Shown here: piece after piece, positions 33,788-44,758 of the stretch
Numbering within the stretch: the first letter of the stretch is position 1
Layout of the letters: each line of letters begins with the position of its first letter
Source of the DNA: Locusta migratoria
Lineage: Eukaryota > Arthropoda > Insecta > Orthoptera > Acrididae
DNA: 64,000 bases
Direction: 5' to 3'
Assembly (NCBI GenBank): GCA_026315105.1
Contig: CM048755.1
Location: forward strand, 763,425,301 to 763,489,300
Translations under genes and position numbers: made by a program
Notes under the pieces: model-generated
Databases searched by the model: none
What the model was told of the DNA's origin: nothing
Seen by the model: only the letters and a program-made list of their open reading frames with translations

Positions 33788-35567
33788 GGCCGCTGGACAT
33801 GTTTTTTGGTCAAAGGTATACCTCCTCTGTTGAGACCTTTCTTTCTCCGGAATAGGGACGACTTTCAAACAGAAATTTATCTCAATTACCAAGTTCTACT
33901 AAAGTCTACACTCCCTAGACTGAATGAAAAATTCAGATTTTAAGTCAACGAAGTAATAACGATACGGCCATTTGAGTCAAATACATAGATCTCTCAAACT
34001 CACTTATTAGAAACTATAGATGAACCATGTATATGAATTATTTGGTTTTTACAAAACCCTGGTAGAGCTATGCACACTCATACAGGTTTTATACTGGAAA
34101 TAGTCTTATGAGCTTCAAGTATCTGTTTAGAAATGATCTTATGGCCGGGAGAACCCACGCGGGATTGTTCGGCCGCCTACCGTCTTAGCTACGGGGATTT
34201 AAGTGAAGTATATGAAAGTTTGGCAGAAACGTTTTCATAGCAGTCACTGAACGTACGAAGCCATGTTTTGAAGGTGTTTAATTTTGTTACTAGTATTGGT
34301 TCAAACGAGACCTATATAAAAGAGGGAAAAGGAATAACTTCATCGGAATAGTTATTTACAAACATGTAGTTTTATTCAGCTTGGCTTTGTTATTGCATGC
34401 ATTTATACATATATTAGTTATATCGAACGACCGCCGTATAATCCTCTGGCAATGACGCCACTGGTTGCGCTGTTTGATGAACACGTGGTCTCCCGGTCGT
34501 TGCGGAGGTTCTCTACTTAGCAATTGCTACTAATCGTTGAAGCAGCTCCTTAGGCTTTCTACTGGAGAGCGATTGCGCGCCCCTCAATCCTCCCTGCTGC
34601 ATACTGTATTACTGACAGGTGATTCTGAACACATTCTCGACGCATGTGCTGTGCAGCACTAAATAAAACACCGTACCATGAAATTGAGAATGAAAGTGAT
34701 CCAATCTTTAAACTTACTCTATTTTTAAAAAAAGTGTATTTTCGGATATAAGAATATTTTCAAAATGCTATCTACAATATCATTTCTACAACACGCAGAA
34801 GAATCTGATAAGATTTGTGAAACACTATGCATATGAGTACAAAATGTTATGCTACTACTGACAAGGCGCCATGCATTATATTACCACGGAAATGATGTAG
34901 TAAATGGATTTATATCTTTATATATCATACTGTAATATAAATAAAACACATATATGGCACAGAAGTATTTCTGAGGTGAAACTGTGAACAGAATTAATGC
35001 GGATTTTGGAATTTCTGGTCGTATGTGAATGTGAGTTATTGTAGCACTACATTCCCGATTAAGAACAACTGTATCTGTGGTAGAAAATGACTAGCACTGG
35101 CGGAAGTCAGATCGAGGAATATAAGACACGATTACATTAGAGAGTGCTGGTAGCAGAATAATATACATTCTCTGCACCCCTCATGCTGTAACACTTGCGA
35201 ATCATTACGACACAATGAAAATATAGAGTGTAACATTAAATGTCTTAATTAAAAGAGTGTATCAGTAACTACCCTATGCTATGGAACATTTTTTTAATGA
35301 GAGCGTGAAAATGTAAATGAACTGCTAAATGCCAAAAGTACTATAGTCACTCTGAGCTATTCTTGAGCAAACTAATAAAAACCTGCTTATATTTAAACTT
35401 TTCTCGTGTAAGCATCTGTCTTTGTATTATATCGCAAAAAAAGGTCAAAATAAGAAAGATAGAGCTGCGACGATTGAAGTGCTTTCAATGTTGTTGGATA
35501 AGCTATAATTGTTAGTGTTTTTTTTCTTTTCATCAATCACTTCAGCCTTGGTTTTAATATTATCCAA
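33788..35567. other. No gene recognised
   Basis: About 1.8 kb of AT-rich sequence. The stretch 34400-34600 is less AT-rich but has no frame with a motif. Nothing to annotate. Confidence 0.45.
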
Positions 35568-35689
35568 TCTATATACATAAAAATGAATTGCTATTCGTTA
35601 GTCTCGCTAAAACTCGAAAACGGCTGAACCGATTTGGCTAATTTTAGTATTGAAATTTTCGTGCTAGTCACGGAAGTTTTAAACGGTGA

Positions 35690-36690
35690 TAAAATATGGA
35701 AAAGTTGTCCGGAAAATCTGGAAAAACTGAAACAGTTTTTTCCAGTGTGGTATCAATACCGTTCGTCCAATTGCGTTAAAATTTTGTACATTTCATGTTG
35801 AAACCAAGAGGAAGGGTCGCATGAAATAAAAATTTGAAAAAAGGCGCCCTGAAAGTAGGAAAATTTAGAAAAAACCGAAAGCGATTTTTTTCTATGAATA
35901 AAAATCAATTGTCACATGATTGTAAGAGCATCACTTGAGTAAGGCTTGACAGGACAAGGTTTGTATTAAATAATTTTTTTTTTTTTTTGAAAATCTGCCG
36001 GAAAACTGGAAAATTTGGAAAAAAACTGAAACTGCGTTTTTCAATGTGATTTTGATTGAATTCAGTACTATAACTTACTATTCGCACGACGGAGAGGGGT
36101 AATTCCTTTTTTGTTTTGTTCATTATGGACTTGGAAAAGTTTTCAGTAAAAAGAATAGAGACAGTTAAAAAGGAAAGTCGCAAAATTCGAACCAAGTTCC
36201 TTTTTCAATGTGTTGCTAAATGTACTCAACACTATAAGTGGAGACCCGTTCATCCGACTGCGATAAAATTTTCATCTTATGAACTAAAAATTTGGGAAAG
36301 TTATCCGGAAAATTTGAAAATTCGCGAGAAAGTGAAAGAGCTTTTTGCAATTCGTCTGACTGCGATAGAATTTTGCATATTTCACGTTCAAAGCAAGAGT
36401 AACGTTCTTATGAAATAAAAATTAGGAAAAGCTTCCCGGAAAATTGGAAAATTAAAAAAAATAGAAATTTTTCTGTAAAATACCAATACCATTCATCTGA
36501 TTTCGATAAAATTTTGCACATTCGACGTTCAAGCGAAAGGAAGGTTTGAATGAAGTAAAACCTTGGACTAGTTGGCCAGAAGAAAGGAAAATTTTTGGAA
36601 AACTGAAAGAGCTCTTTTCTTTGGGATATCAATATCATTCGTACGATTGCGATAAAATTTTCCACATCTGACGTTCAAAGCAAGAGTACA
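35690..36690 (+). repeat. Degenerate internal repeats of the Helitron-like element
   Basis: The block 'CCGGAAAATnTGGAAAA ... CATTCGTnnGATTGCGATAAAATTTTGCACATTT...ACGTTCAAAGCAAGAG' recurs about five times at 35717, 36000, 36310, 36440 and 36595, in the same direction and at irregular spacing. It has no conserved frame. Confidence 0.7.
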
Positions 36691-36733
36691 TACATGTTAG
36701 CAATTGCAAAACATTTCCCGGTGGACTAGATGA

Positions 36734-37335
36734 CTAGATGACCGGTGAACTTCGTATCACTTACCTCTTAATATAAACCATATTAATTTAAATCTCATGT
36801 ATTTTAGAACCAGTAGCTTTATAAAGGCATCATCAGATAGTCTAAGTATCGGCTCGATAATGTGCGGAAAGAGTGAACAAATCACGCACACATGTGCAGG
36901 ATGATGTTCATTCACATTTGTGGAAGTTCAGGGTAGGTTTAAAAGGTCATAAAATATGGAAAAATTGCGAGGAAAATTTACAATTAAAACATGTAAAATA
37001 ATGACTTGGTTGCTGTGTTTGGTGCGTTCAGAAATGTACTTTGAAAGAAAGTTCGCTTTACACGATTTGAACCCGTATATGAACTGTCAAAGATAAAAAT
37101 GAATTGCTGTTCGTTTATTACCGTTTAAACCTTTCCTGTACTTCGATGAATGTTGCATGAACATTATCCTGGACATGTATGCGTGATTTGCCCACTCTTT
37201 CCGCCCACTAGCTAGCCGATACTTTGACTGTCCTATGATGCCTTTATAAAGCTACTGGGTCTAAAATACAAATGATTTAAATTAATATTGTTTATATTAA
37301 GTGGTAAGTGATACGAAGTTCACCGGGTCATCTAG
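36734..37335. repeat. Foldback: two inverted copies of the Helitron-like 3' end
   Basis: CTAGATGACCGGTGAACTTC (from 36734), TTCGTATCACTTACC, AGCTTTATAAAGGCATCAT, ATGTGCGGAAAGAGTG and AAATCACGCACACATGT recur in reverse order and orientation up to 37335, where the end reads GAAGTTCACCGGGTCATCTAG. Arms are about 180 bp (36734-36915 and 37150-37335) with about 235 bp between them. The loop holds another 5'-end-like AAAAATGAATTGCTGTTCGT at 37097. Confidence 0.82.
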
Positions 37336-38186
37336 TAACTATTATAAATACATTACAGAGCGTAGGAGAAAACATTGATATATAGCTTACTAGTTTCGTA
37401 ATCTAGTGTCATTAAATAACCAGAAACTTTTTCGTATTGCAACAAAGGAAAAATACCAGCATCATTATTAAAAATGTGTTAGAACATTTAAGGAGAACAC
37501 CTATTTATCACTCATTTATTTTATACTCAGCATCATTTCCTGTTGTGAAACGCAGTATTCTTCATAACATTTTACGTGTACCTGAGGTATGTACGGAATT
37601 ACTTTCTGAGTTTCCTGCAATTTTACGTTTTGAATGAAAACTAAATTTTGGGCACCAAAACTAAACTTGTGAGTCTCAAATCAGTCAATAAATATCTACA
37701 CAACCACACATCCCAGTATATTGTCCCTACAAGTAAAATGCACGATCTTCCTAATACGAAAGTGGATTTTGGTAGCTCTTGGAACACTTTTATACGACAT
37801 GTCACCAGAAACGGAGCTCATTTTGTAGAAAAAAAGTCTTGAAATCCACTATATGTCACCATATCTTTCTAACTAAAGTTTTGGCCTTATTCTACACACC
37901 AAGAAACAACATAAAAATTTCTGCTCACCAGGCGAATCACGAGAGTATGATTGTCAAATTACAAAACATGTGTACCATCATAAACGCACTGGAATAGTTT
38001 CAGGTATTGACTGACTTATCTTTCCTGGCATAACCATGCAGCTAATCGAATGGCTTCCATCTATAAAATCAATACGTCAAAGTGCTTAATTCCACTTTAG
38101 ATATATTCATATAATAAGAAGCAAAACAGTTATGAGCTAAACAGACAAAATGTCATACCTGTCACATGGTCACGACAAAATAATAC
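37336..38186. other. No gene recognised
   Basis: Short frames at 37437-37997 lack motifs. It is the flank into which Gypsy copy 1 inserted. Confidence 0.4.
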
Positions 38187-38521
38187 TGGCGCGAGTATTC
38201 CGTTGGAACGCGTGGCGCAGTGGTTAGCATCGCATATTGCTGTGCTTGCGGTCCCGAGTTCAAATCCTGCCACGGACAGAAGAAAATTTAATTCCTTGTA
38301 TTTACTACTTCTAGAATGTTCTACATGTTTCTTATGTTTGACGTATATGTAAGTACCAGAAAATTCTTTCTAAGTGTAAGCACTGCAGCATTCCAGGCAG
38401 AAGGCAGTCTGTAGTGAGTATATGTTTGTGTTAGTAATAAACGTGTACTAAGTGTCGAGTGTTGTGCTACATTAACGACCAACTTTCGAATTCCAGACCA
38501 TCTGCAGTTTGCAACGTGACA
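38187..38521 (+). repeat. 5' LTR of Gypsy copy 1, with a tRNA-like segment
   Basis: The LTR begins TGGCGCGAGTATTCCGTTGG and ends TTTGCAACGTGACA. Bases 38213-38275 are tRNA-like: GGCGCAGTGGTTAGCATCGC, then CCCGAGTTCAAATCCTGCC, with A-box and B-box character. AGTAATAAACG near 38437 gives an AATAAA-type signal. It matches the 3' LTR at 43870 along the whole length with many substitutions, so the insertion is old. Confidence 0.85.
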
Positions 38522-38526
38522 ATTTA

Positions 38527-38545
38527 TGGCGGAGGCGCCGGGTAT
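38527..38545 (+). promoter_or_regulatory. Primer-binding-site candidate of Gypsy copy 1
   Basis: TGGCGGAGGCGCCGGGTAT begins five bases after the LTR end. A TGG start just after the 5' LTR fits pairing with the CCA end of a priming tRNA. Which tRNA cannot be said without comparison. Confidence 0.45.
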
Positions 38546-38631
38546 CCTTCAATATATCCGTGTCATCGTGGCTCCAATTACGCAGCGTAAGAGCTGTCGC
38601 TTACACGGACAACAACCGGAGTACAAAGCTT

Positions 38632-39134
38632 TGTATCCCATCCTCGTCGCCACTTTTGTGTCTCGTTTCCACCGGTTGTCCTGGGTATCGGTGGCCGAGT
38701 AGAGAGAGACCGACATAGGAAAATAGGATGCACGCCTGTGCAGGTACGGAGGTGACCAGCCAGTGGGACAGCAGAAACTAGAAACACTAAGCTAGATTAT
38801 TATAAGAGATATATTTCGAAGAAAGATTACAATACTTATCTTTCATAAGTTTCATGACTGCAGAACGCTGATACATTAACTAGTTAGAGGCCTGCCTACT
38901 GATGATTCCTATTGCCTATCCGATAGCCAAGTCTTAACTGGTGCCTATATGATTCCAAAGTCTTAACTGGTGCCTATCTCATTCTCAAGTGAACGATGCA
39001 GTTCAGTGGTGGCCACGAGCGGGATTGCAGCAGAAGGCGCTCGTGGCTGACGTCGTAAGAACACCGCGCCGTGCGTGCATGGCGGCGCGCGGCGAAAGTA
39101 CGTGGCGCGCACTTCATACTTGTGCGACACCACA
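38632..39134 (-). repeat. LTR-like repeat of a second family, inside Gypsy copy 1
   Basis: Reverse reading starts TGTGGTGTCGCACAAGTATG and ends GGGATACA. It matches 57179-57640 throughout. Internally AAGTCTTAACTGGTGCCTAT is tandemly repeated at 38929 and 38958 (period 29). It lies between the primer-binding site and gag. The four flanking bases differ (GCTT and CCAA), so a simple insertion is not shown here, unlike the other copy. Confidence 0.75.
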
Positions 39135-39186
39135 CCAAGGGTATATTGACTACCTCCATCCGAAGTTCCGTGTTGTCAAAAGACCC

Positions 39187-39900
39187 ATGGATGCCAAAAC
39201 AGCAGTAAGCTAGCACATCAGACACCCATCATTGTTTTCGGGGGACGCTGGACAGGACTCCAATAAATGGCTGAAAGGATTCGACAGCCACCAAGTATAA
39301 TAGGTGGGATCACATTATGTGCTTGGAAAACGTATATTTCTACCTCGACAGGAAGGCCCAGCTGTGGTTTGAAAATAACGAGGACAATCTCGAAAGCTGG
39401 GAAAAATTCCAGACAGAACTTAAGAAGACTTTCGGAGACCACAAGCGGCAAGAGCCAGAAGAGCAATTGAACGAGAGGGCCCAGAGACATGGTGAATCGA
39501 CACAGTCATATATACAAAGTGTTTTGGCCATATATCACGTAGTTAACCCAGATATGACAGAGGCTGATAAAGCTTCACACCTGATGAAGGGCATAGCGGA
39601 AGACATGTGTCAAGCTCTTCTGTTAAAAGAATTTATACAATGGTGAGAAAATTGAAAAGATGCAACAGAGGAGGGTTGGATGACAGAAGCACGGCAGACT
39701 CCCGAATCTTGTCCAAATAGCCGTTGTGGAAGACCAGCATGACTTACTTCTCTCGTACCACAAACCACAGTTTATGGCAGCTGGGACTGTTGGACAAAGC
39801 GAGTACCAGATTATGGCCACGGATGTCAATCCTGTATGTCATGAGGGAGCCGACGCTGCCGAGGATGAGCTATTTGAAACATTAGCGCCTTTCAGCCCAG
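39187..39900 (+). pseudogene. Gag of Gypsy copy 1
   Basis: From ATG at 39187 (MDAKTAVS, then stops) the protein continues in several frames: GDAGQDSNKWLKGFD, then LENVYFYLDRKAQLWFENNE, ESWEKFQTELKKTFGDHKRQ and SYIQSVLAIYHVVNPDMTEA (39317-39646). These are retrotransposon gag (capsid) features. A further part, QQRRVG and ASLIRKIVREELQHL-like, is readable to about 39800. The zinc knuckle is not clear. Frameshifts near 39300 and 39640. The part to 40311 shows no recognisable protein. Confidence 0.8.
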
Positions 39901-40311
39901 CCAGTCGCACCTGACGTGAAGAATGGCCTTGCCCTAGTACGACGTACGCCACAGCCGCCAAACGGCAGTTTAGACAGTGTTTACAGCCTGAGGTTCCTCC
40001 GCGGTGGAGCAACCGCTGTGATTTTGCGGAGACTGCGCTTGTCACTGACGCAGTAGATGTTCAGCCACAGTGAGATTGAAGACTGTTCACACCTGGCGAC
40101 CAGACAAAGAGCGCACTGCCATATGGCGCGCGGTTCTGCTGTAAGCACCTAACAGCCCCATAAGTCGCCGTGTAAGCAGACGCCACTGCTGCCAACACAA
40201 CTGCGGCGGTTTTGGAGGTGCAGCGGCTGGTATTTGGACGCTGCAGCGGAACTGCGGAAGGGCCGTGGAGGAACCGCGGGCTATAAACAAAGCCTGAGCA
40301 GATATGTTATT
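39901..40311. other. Gag-protease region without readable protein
   Basis: This should correspond to the end of gag and to the protease, but no DSG active-site motif is found. It is moderately GC-rich and ends at the mariner fragment. Confidence 0.4.
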
Positions 40312-40690
40312 TCATTTCTGTTTTTGATCCAAAGTGAGCAGGCTCAGCATCCATGATGCACAGAGCTTCTTCATCGCCAGTTTCCCATGGAGGATGTAAT
40401 GCACTCGTTCAGTTAGGATGACTATATTGTTAGCTATCTCGCGAAAGTTTAATCTTCGATCTTCCATTACCATATCATGCACCTTCCTGTGTGGTGGCTT
40501 CAACGGGCTGACCGGAGTGTACTCCATTTTCTATGCTTCTCTGACCATTTTTAAAATCATTGATCCAGGAGTAAATGGTCTTCAATGTTGCTGCAGGATC
40601 CACATGGACCTCATAAAACTCGGATTTCATCTGTGCATCTTTCCAACCCTTCAAATGAAAATGCATGATGACCGCACAAATTCGTTTTTC
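40312..40690 (-). pseudogene. mariner transposase N-terminal fragment
   Basis: Minus-strand frames give TIYSWINDFKNGQRSIENGV (40666-40475) and KVHDMVMEDRRLNFREIANN, ERVHYILHGKLAMKKLCASW, LLTLDQKQ (40527-40312). These match the helix-turn-helix DNA-binding part of mariner/SETMAR-type transposases. The catalytic domain and the terminal repeats are absent. It abuts an RTE fragment exactly, so it arrived truncated or was cut later. Confidence 0.88.
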
Positions 40691-40691
40691 T

Positions 40692-40872
40692 CCATCCTAA
40701 GGAAAGGAAAACCTACATTTCCAGGTTTTGTAGATTTGGAGAAAGCTTTTGACAATGTTTATTGAAAAAAAAAAGAAAAAAAGCACTTTCAAATTCTGAA
40801 ATCAGCAGGAACAAAAATATAGGGAATGGAGGTTATTTACAAATTGTACAAAAACCAGTTATCAGAGTTCAA
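40692..40872 (+). pseudogene. RTE-like LINE reverse transcriptase fragment
   Basis: RKGKPTFPGFVDLEKAFDNV (40700-40755) is RT motif with the first catalytic Asp. An A-rich insertion (TGAAAAAAAAAAGAAAAAAA) follows, then CTTTCAAATTCTGAAATCAG and TTGTACAAAAACCAG in line with 53540-53620 in reverse. Only about 180 bp remain. Confidence 0.82.
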
Positions 40873-40874
40873 GG

Positions 40875-41072
40875 GCCGGCCGCGGTGGCCGAGGGGACTG
40901 AGGCGCTCCAGTCACGGTATGCACGGCCACTAGGTCGGGGGTTCGAATCCCCCTCGGGCATGGATATTTGTGCCGTCTTTAGGATAAGCTAGTTGATAAG
41001 TGGTTTGTAAGTTTAGGGACTGATGACCCGGTAGTTGACTCCCATAAGCTGAACAAATATTTGAACATTTTG
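40875..41072 (+). mobile_element. SINE (head type A)
   Basis: GCCGGCCGCGGTGGCCGAGG head, box B GGGGGTTCGAATCCCCC, tail AACAAATATTTGAACATTTT. No convincing target duplication. It separates the RTE scrap from the Gypsy RT. Confidence 0.9.
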
Positions 41073-41079
41073 AACAACG

Positions 41080-41980
41080 TGAGCAGGTGTTAACCATACT
41101 ACACCATTTTTCAGATGTATTTCAGGCCAGGCAGGAGAAGAGACCGATGGAACAGCCCACGATAAAACACCGTATCAGTACAGGGGATTGTCCACCAATT
41201 AGTCAGCGGTCGTACAGAGTGTTGCCAACTGAAAGATGGATAACTCGGAAAGAAGTGCAGAAGAAGTTGCACGATAACATTATTCAACCTTCAGAAAGTC
41301 CCTGGTCGTTTCCAGTGGCACTCGTGAAGAAGAAGGATGGGACATAGCGTTTCTGTGTCGACTATCGGTGACTGCAAAAAAACACAAAGAAAGAAGTCTA
41401 CCAATTGCCACACATCGATGACACCTCCGACTGTTTGAACGGAGCTACACAATTATCAGCCATGGACATGCGGACAGGTTACTAGAAAATCGAAGCTGAC
41501 GAAGCTGACAGGGAGAAAACTGCTTTTATTACACCTGACCGCCTCTATGAATTCAAAGTCATGCCCTTTGAACTATGTAATGCCCTCGCCACATACTAAC
41601 GCATGATGGACAACTTCATTCGACACCTTAAATGGACGAGATGCGAACATCTAAACCGCCTTTCAACTATGCTCAAGTATGTTGAGACAGCAGGACTCCG
41701 CCTCAACCCAAAGAAGTGCCTCTTCGTCACCAAAGAGATAAAAATTCTGGGGCACCGAGTGAACGGAGATGGTGAAAGTCCTGTCCAGGTAAAGTAAGGG
41801 CAGTCACAGCATTTCCATTTCTCAGCACATCCGTGATGTGAGAAATTTTCTCGGGCTGTGCTCATACTAACGTAGTTACATAAAAGGTTTTTGTAACAAA
41901 GCACGTCTATTGCAAGAACGTCTGCAGGGAGACGCCAAGCTTTACTGGAACGAGATGAAAGAAAGAGCTTTCTGGGAACT
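41080..41980 (+). pseudogene. Reverse transcriptase of Gypsy copy 1, active site deleted
   Basis: Frame 41087-41347 reads QPTIKHRISTGDCPPISQRS, YRVLPTERWITRKEVQKKLH and WSFPVALVKKKDGT, then a stop at GT*RF where copy 2 has TWRF. Later frames give DMRTGY, FKVMPFELCN and MDNFIRHLKW, then directly CEHLNRLSTMLKYVETAGLR. Compared with copy 2, about 50 bases coding for the YLDD catalytic box are missing near 41640. RT copies the RNA genome; without YLDD it cannot work. The thumb region LGHRVNGDGE and LCSYXRSYIKGFCNKAR follows. Confidence 0.87.
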
Positions 41981-42540
41981 TAAGGAGGCTCCAACTTCCG
42001 TAACAGTTCTGGCCTTATATGACGAGAATGCTACAGACGGACGCTAGCGGTTATGAGATTAGCGCAGTGCTTGTACAAATTCAGGAAGGTGCAAAAAGGT
42101 GATAGCCTATGCATCAAGATTTCTCTCAAAGTCCGAGATAAACTACTCTACGACAGAGAAGGAATGTCTCTCCGTTATCTGGGCTATCAACTATTTCCAG
42201 CCGTATTTATTCGATAAACTATTCATTACCGACTACCATTCTTTATGTTGATTGACCACTTTGAAGGATCCATCACGTCGTCGAGCAAGATGGGTACTAA
42301 GACTCCAAGAGTATGATGTCACGAAGGTATTCAAAAACGGGCGCAAACACAAGGTCTCCGACTGCCTTTCGAGAAATCCATTAGCCGAACACAGCATGGA
42401 TGAAATTTCAGCCCTCACTGATTTAGGTGACATTACAGCTGAACAAAGGGAAGATCTAGGATTATTGCAAACCATCGAGGCGTTGCAGAAAGGAGAACCT
42501 ACAAAAAGAGAGTTTCAACTCATAATAGGGACACTGTAAA
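41981..42540 (+). pseudogene. RNase H of Gypsy copy 1
   Basis: The readable parts are SVTVLALYDENAT, VIAYASRFLSKSEINYSTTE, KECLSVIWAINYFQPYLF, FITDYHSL and LRLQEYDVTKVFKNGRKHKV followed by SDCLSRNPL. This is the usual Ty3/Gypsy RNase H series (AYASR.L....NYST.EKE.L..VWA). Frame changes occur near 42050 and 42250. It removes RNA from the hybrid during reverse transcription. Confidence 0.85.
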
Positions 42541-42559
42541 AGAGCTACTACGATCAACT

Positions 42560-43835
42560 GGGCTCCAAATGGCTACTGTTTGTCTTTCCATGATTCTCCA
42601 ATATTAAGTTATATGGGATTCGTGAAGACCCTAGACAGAATCAGACGCAGGTATTACTGGCAAGGTGTCTTCCGACCTGTCAAGCACTATGTGAGATAGT
42701 GTAAGGAATGCCAGAGACAGAAGCATATTCCGCAGTTACCTCCGGGTCATCTGGTACCAATTCCACATGCAGTACCTTTATTCCACCGGATTGGAATCGA
42801 TCTAATAGGCAGGTTCCCGAAGTCGACAATCGGTAACCGAGGGATAATAGTCTGCACTGACTACCTCACTCACTAAGCTGTCACCAAACCTGCACCGACT
42901 GCAGAAGCTCCAGACATCGCTAAATTTCTAGTAGAAGACATTATTTTGAAGCATGATCCACCACGTGTGACGATATCTGATCGAGGAAAAGTATTCAAGT
43001 CCAAACTAGTATCAGAGTTAATGTCATGTGAGACATTGTCCACAGAATCACAACTGCCTATCATCCTCAGACAAATGGTCTTACAGAACGTTTTAACAAG
43101 ACGTTAGCAGATATGCTGTCGATGTACATCTATGTTGAGCAGAGGGTTTTGGATACAATACTGACAGTCGCGTCATTTGCTTATAATACCGCAAGGCAAG
43201 ACACCACAGGCTTAACGCCGTTTTTCCTGCTCCATGACCGTGAAGCTGAGATGGTAATGGATACGCTGTTTGAGTTCCAACCTGATGACACTCAGGACGA
43301 TTATGTGAAACAGCTCATCACCAGGGTCGAAGAAACAAGACAGATGGCTCGCATACGAATACTGGAAGCCCAGGAAATGGACCGCCACAGGTATAACGAT
43401 AAGCACCTACCTGTTGTATACAGCCCAGGAGATCTGGTTTGGATTGTTACCTCTCTACGGAGAGTTGGGCTAACGGAAAAGTTACTGAAGCGATACTTTG
43501 GTCCGTATCGTGTCATACGCCGCCTGTCCAACGTCACATACGAAGTCGAGAATTATGATCCGTCCTCAAAACGACGAAAACGAAGAGACAGTGTTCACGT
43601 CCTCCGTATGAAGCATTACCACGATCCCAAAGAACAGTTAGATAGAAACGGCCTCTTGTTGGAGGACTCTGCAGTCCGTTATGATACCGATGAAACCACG
43701 ACAGGAGGGTCTGGCGCCGGTCGTCGTCACCGTAAAGAAGGCGTGCAGGCAGAATGGAAGGATTCCACGGAACTGCCAAACAGAGAACCCATGACAAGAT
43801 CCAGGACACTGCAGCTGGCTCTAAAGGGAACCTAA
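42560..43835 (+). pseudogene. Integrase of Gypsy copy 1, with GPY/F domain
   Basis: Zinc-binding part: HDSPISSYMGFVKTLDRIRR, YYWQGVFRPVKHYV, CKECQRQK. Core: HRIGIDLIGRFPKS (first Asp), VTISDRGKVFKS (second Asp); the Glu region is frame-shifted near 43080. The intact 240-codon frame from 43113 reads SFAYNTARQDTTGLTPFFLL, RYNDKHLPVVYSPGDLVW and LLKRYFGPYRVIRRLSNVTY with GPY at residues 130-132. It ends at 43835, 35 bp before the 3' LTR. Integrase would insert the cDNA. The core is broken; the C-terminal part is well kept. Confidence 0.9.
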
Positions 43836-43844
43836 CAGTGGGTC

Positions 43845-43869
43845 GGTGTGCTTTGAGGAAGGGGAGCAA
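43845..43869 (+). promoter_or_regulatory. Polypurine tract candidate of Gypsy copy 1
   Basis: GAGGAAGGGGAGCAA (43855-43869) directly precedes the 3' LTR start TGGCGC. The equivalent place in copy 2 reads AGAGGGAGCAA on the minus strand before TGCCGCG. Confidence 0.6.
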
Positions 43870-44189
43870 TGGCGCATGTCTTCCGTTGGAACGAATGGCG
43901 CAGTGGCTAGCATCGCAGATCGCTGTGCTTGCAGTCCTCAGTTTAATTCCCAACATGGGAAATAATTATTTCTACTTGCTAGAATTTTCTACAAGCTAAT
44001 TATGTTTGATGTACTTGTATGTTCCAGAAAATTCTTTCTATGTATAAATAGTGGAGCACTCCAAGCAGGAGGCAGGCTGTACTGAGTGTATGCTTGTGCT
44101 AGCAATAAACGTATTCTAAGTGTAATATGTTGTGCTCTATTAAAGACCAGCCTTCGAATTCCGGACCACCTGCAGTTTGCAACGTGTCA
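43870..44189 (+). repeat. 3' LTR of Gypsy copy 1
   Basis: Begins TGGCGCATGTCTTCCGTTGG and ends AACGTGTCA. The tRNA-like segment (43896-43958) is present but its box B has decayed to CAGTTTAATTCCC. GCAATAAACGTATTC matches the AATAAA site of the 5' LTR. Confidence 0.85.
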
Positions 44190-44754
44190 ATATATCCAGC
44201 GGGTTTGCCTTCTTTTTAGTACAAACATTCTTAAAATTCCTAGCACCAGTTAATAGTTATACTGCCTTCATCAAAAAAGCCATTCAGAAAAAACTGAAAG
44301 TAAACCTAAGCAATCTCTATCACTATTATAATCTAAGAAATAAATTTCGAAATGCAGTAGCATAGTGTCAAATGAAGTTGCAATTCTGTTCAGATCACAT
44401 AACATTTATGTACTCTTAAAACACGGATAATAACAGACAATGTAAAATTCTTCACAACAATAAACCAACTGGTAATAGGCATAAAAATTTCGGCATATAC
44501 AAAATCACATCTTCCTATGGTTTTGCTCCTATGTAGGTCAAACAGGCTTTAATTCTGCAGCAGCTAATAAGAACATATGGATGTCGTTGCGTGTCAAAAA
44601 CGTAAACAGTTCTAGCTTTGCATCCGTTTGGTCATTATGAACACTGTTTCTGATGACACTGGCAAAATAATTATGAGGCCATTCGTAGCTGACAAATGGT
44701 TAAGATGGATCTCCTTGAACAGTTAGAGATTCTCGTTCTTCACCTAACATTAAC
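44190..44754. other. No gene recognised
   Basis: AT-rich flank between Gypsy copy 1 and the piggyBac element. The 62-codon frame at 44177 has no motif. Confidence 0.45.
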
Positions 44755-44758
44755 TTAA

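Larger units (their letters stand above)
35568..37335 (+). mobile_element. Helitron-like non-autonomous element
   Basis: It starts A|TCTATATACATAAAAATGAA and ends GGTCATCTAG|T, which fits the Helitron rule of insertion between A and T with 5'-TC and CTRR-3' ends. The start continues with ATGAATTGCTATTCGTTAGT and GGCTGAACCGATTTGGCTAA, familiar to me as insect Helitron 5' ends. The interior has several diverged copies of a unit with CCGGAAAA(T/C)TGGAAAA and GCGATAAAATTTT. No replicase/helicase frame is present. The interior also holds an inverted duplicate of the 3' end (separate entry). The ends fit well; the class assignment is inference. Confidence 0.6.
38187..44189 (+). mobile_element. Gypsy (Ty3) LTR retrotransposon, copy 1
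   Basis: Two similar LTRs (38187-38521 and 43870-44189) bound a 5.3-kb interior with, in order, a primer-binding-site candidate, a second-family LTR, gag, and pol (RT, RNase H, integrase with a GPY motif). The pol order RT-RNaseH-IN is that of Ty3/Gypsy. Mariner, RTE and SINE fragments (40312-41072) replace the protease and the start of RT. The many stops and a deletion of the RT active site make it dead. No clear target duplication flanks the LTRs. It is the same family as copy 2 at 46874-58547, which lies in the opposite orientation. Confidence 0.9.

Noticed and set aside
35690..36690. Regularly recurring units, considered as a CRISPR-like or satellite array
   Set aside because: Units are degenerate, unevenly spaced and long; this is an animal genome, and the units lie inside a Helitron-like element.
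38187..44189. Target duplication of Gypsy copy 1
   Set aside because: The bases before the 5' LTR (AATAC) and after the 3' LTR (ATATA) do not match; either decay or a recombined element.
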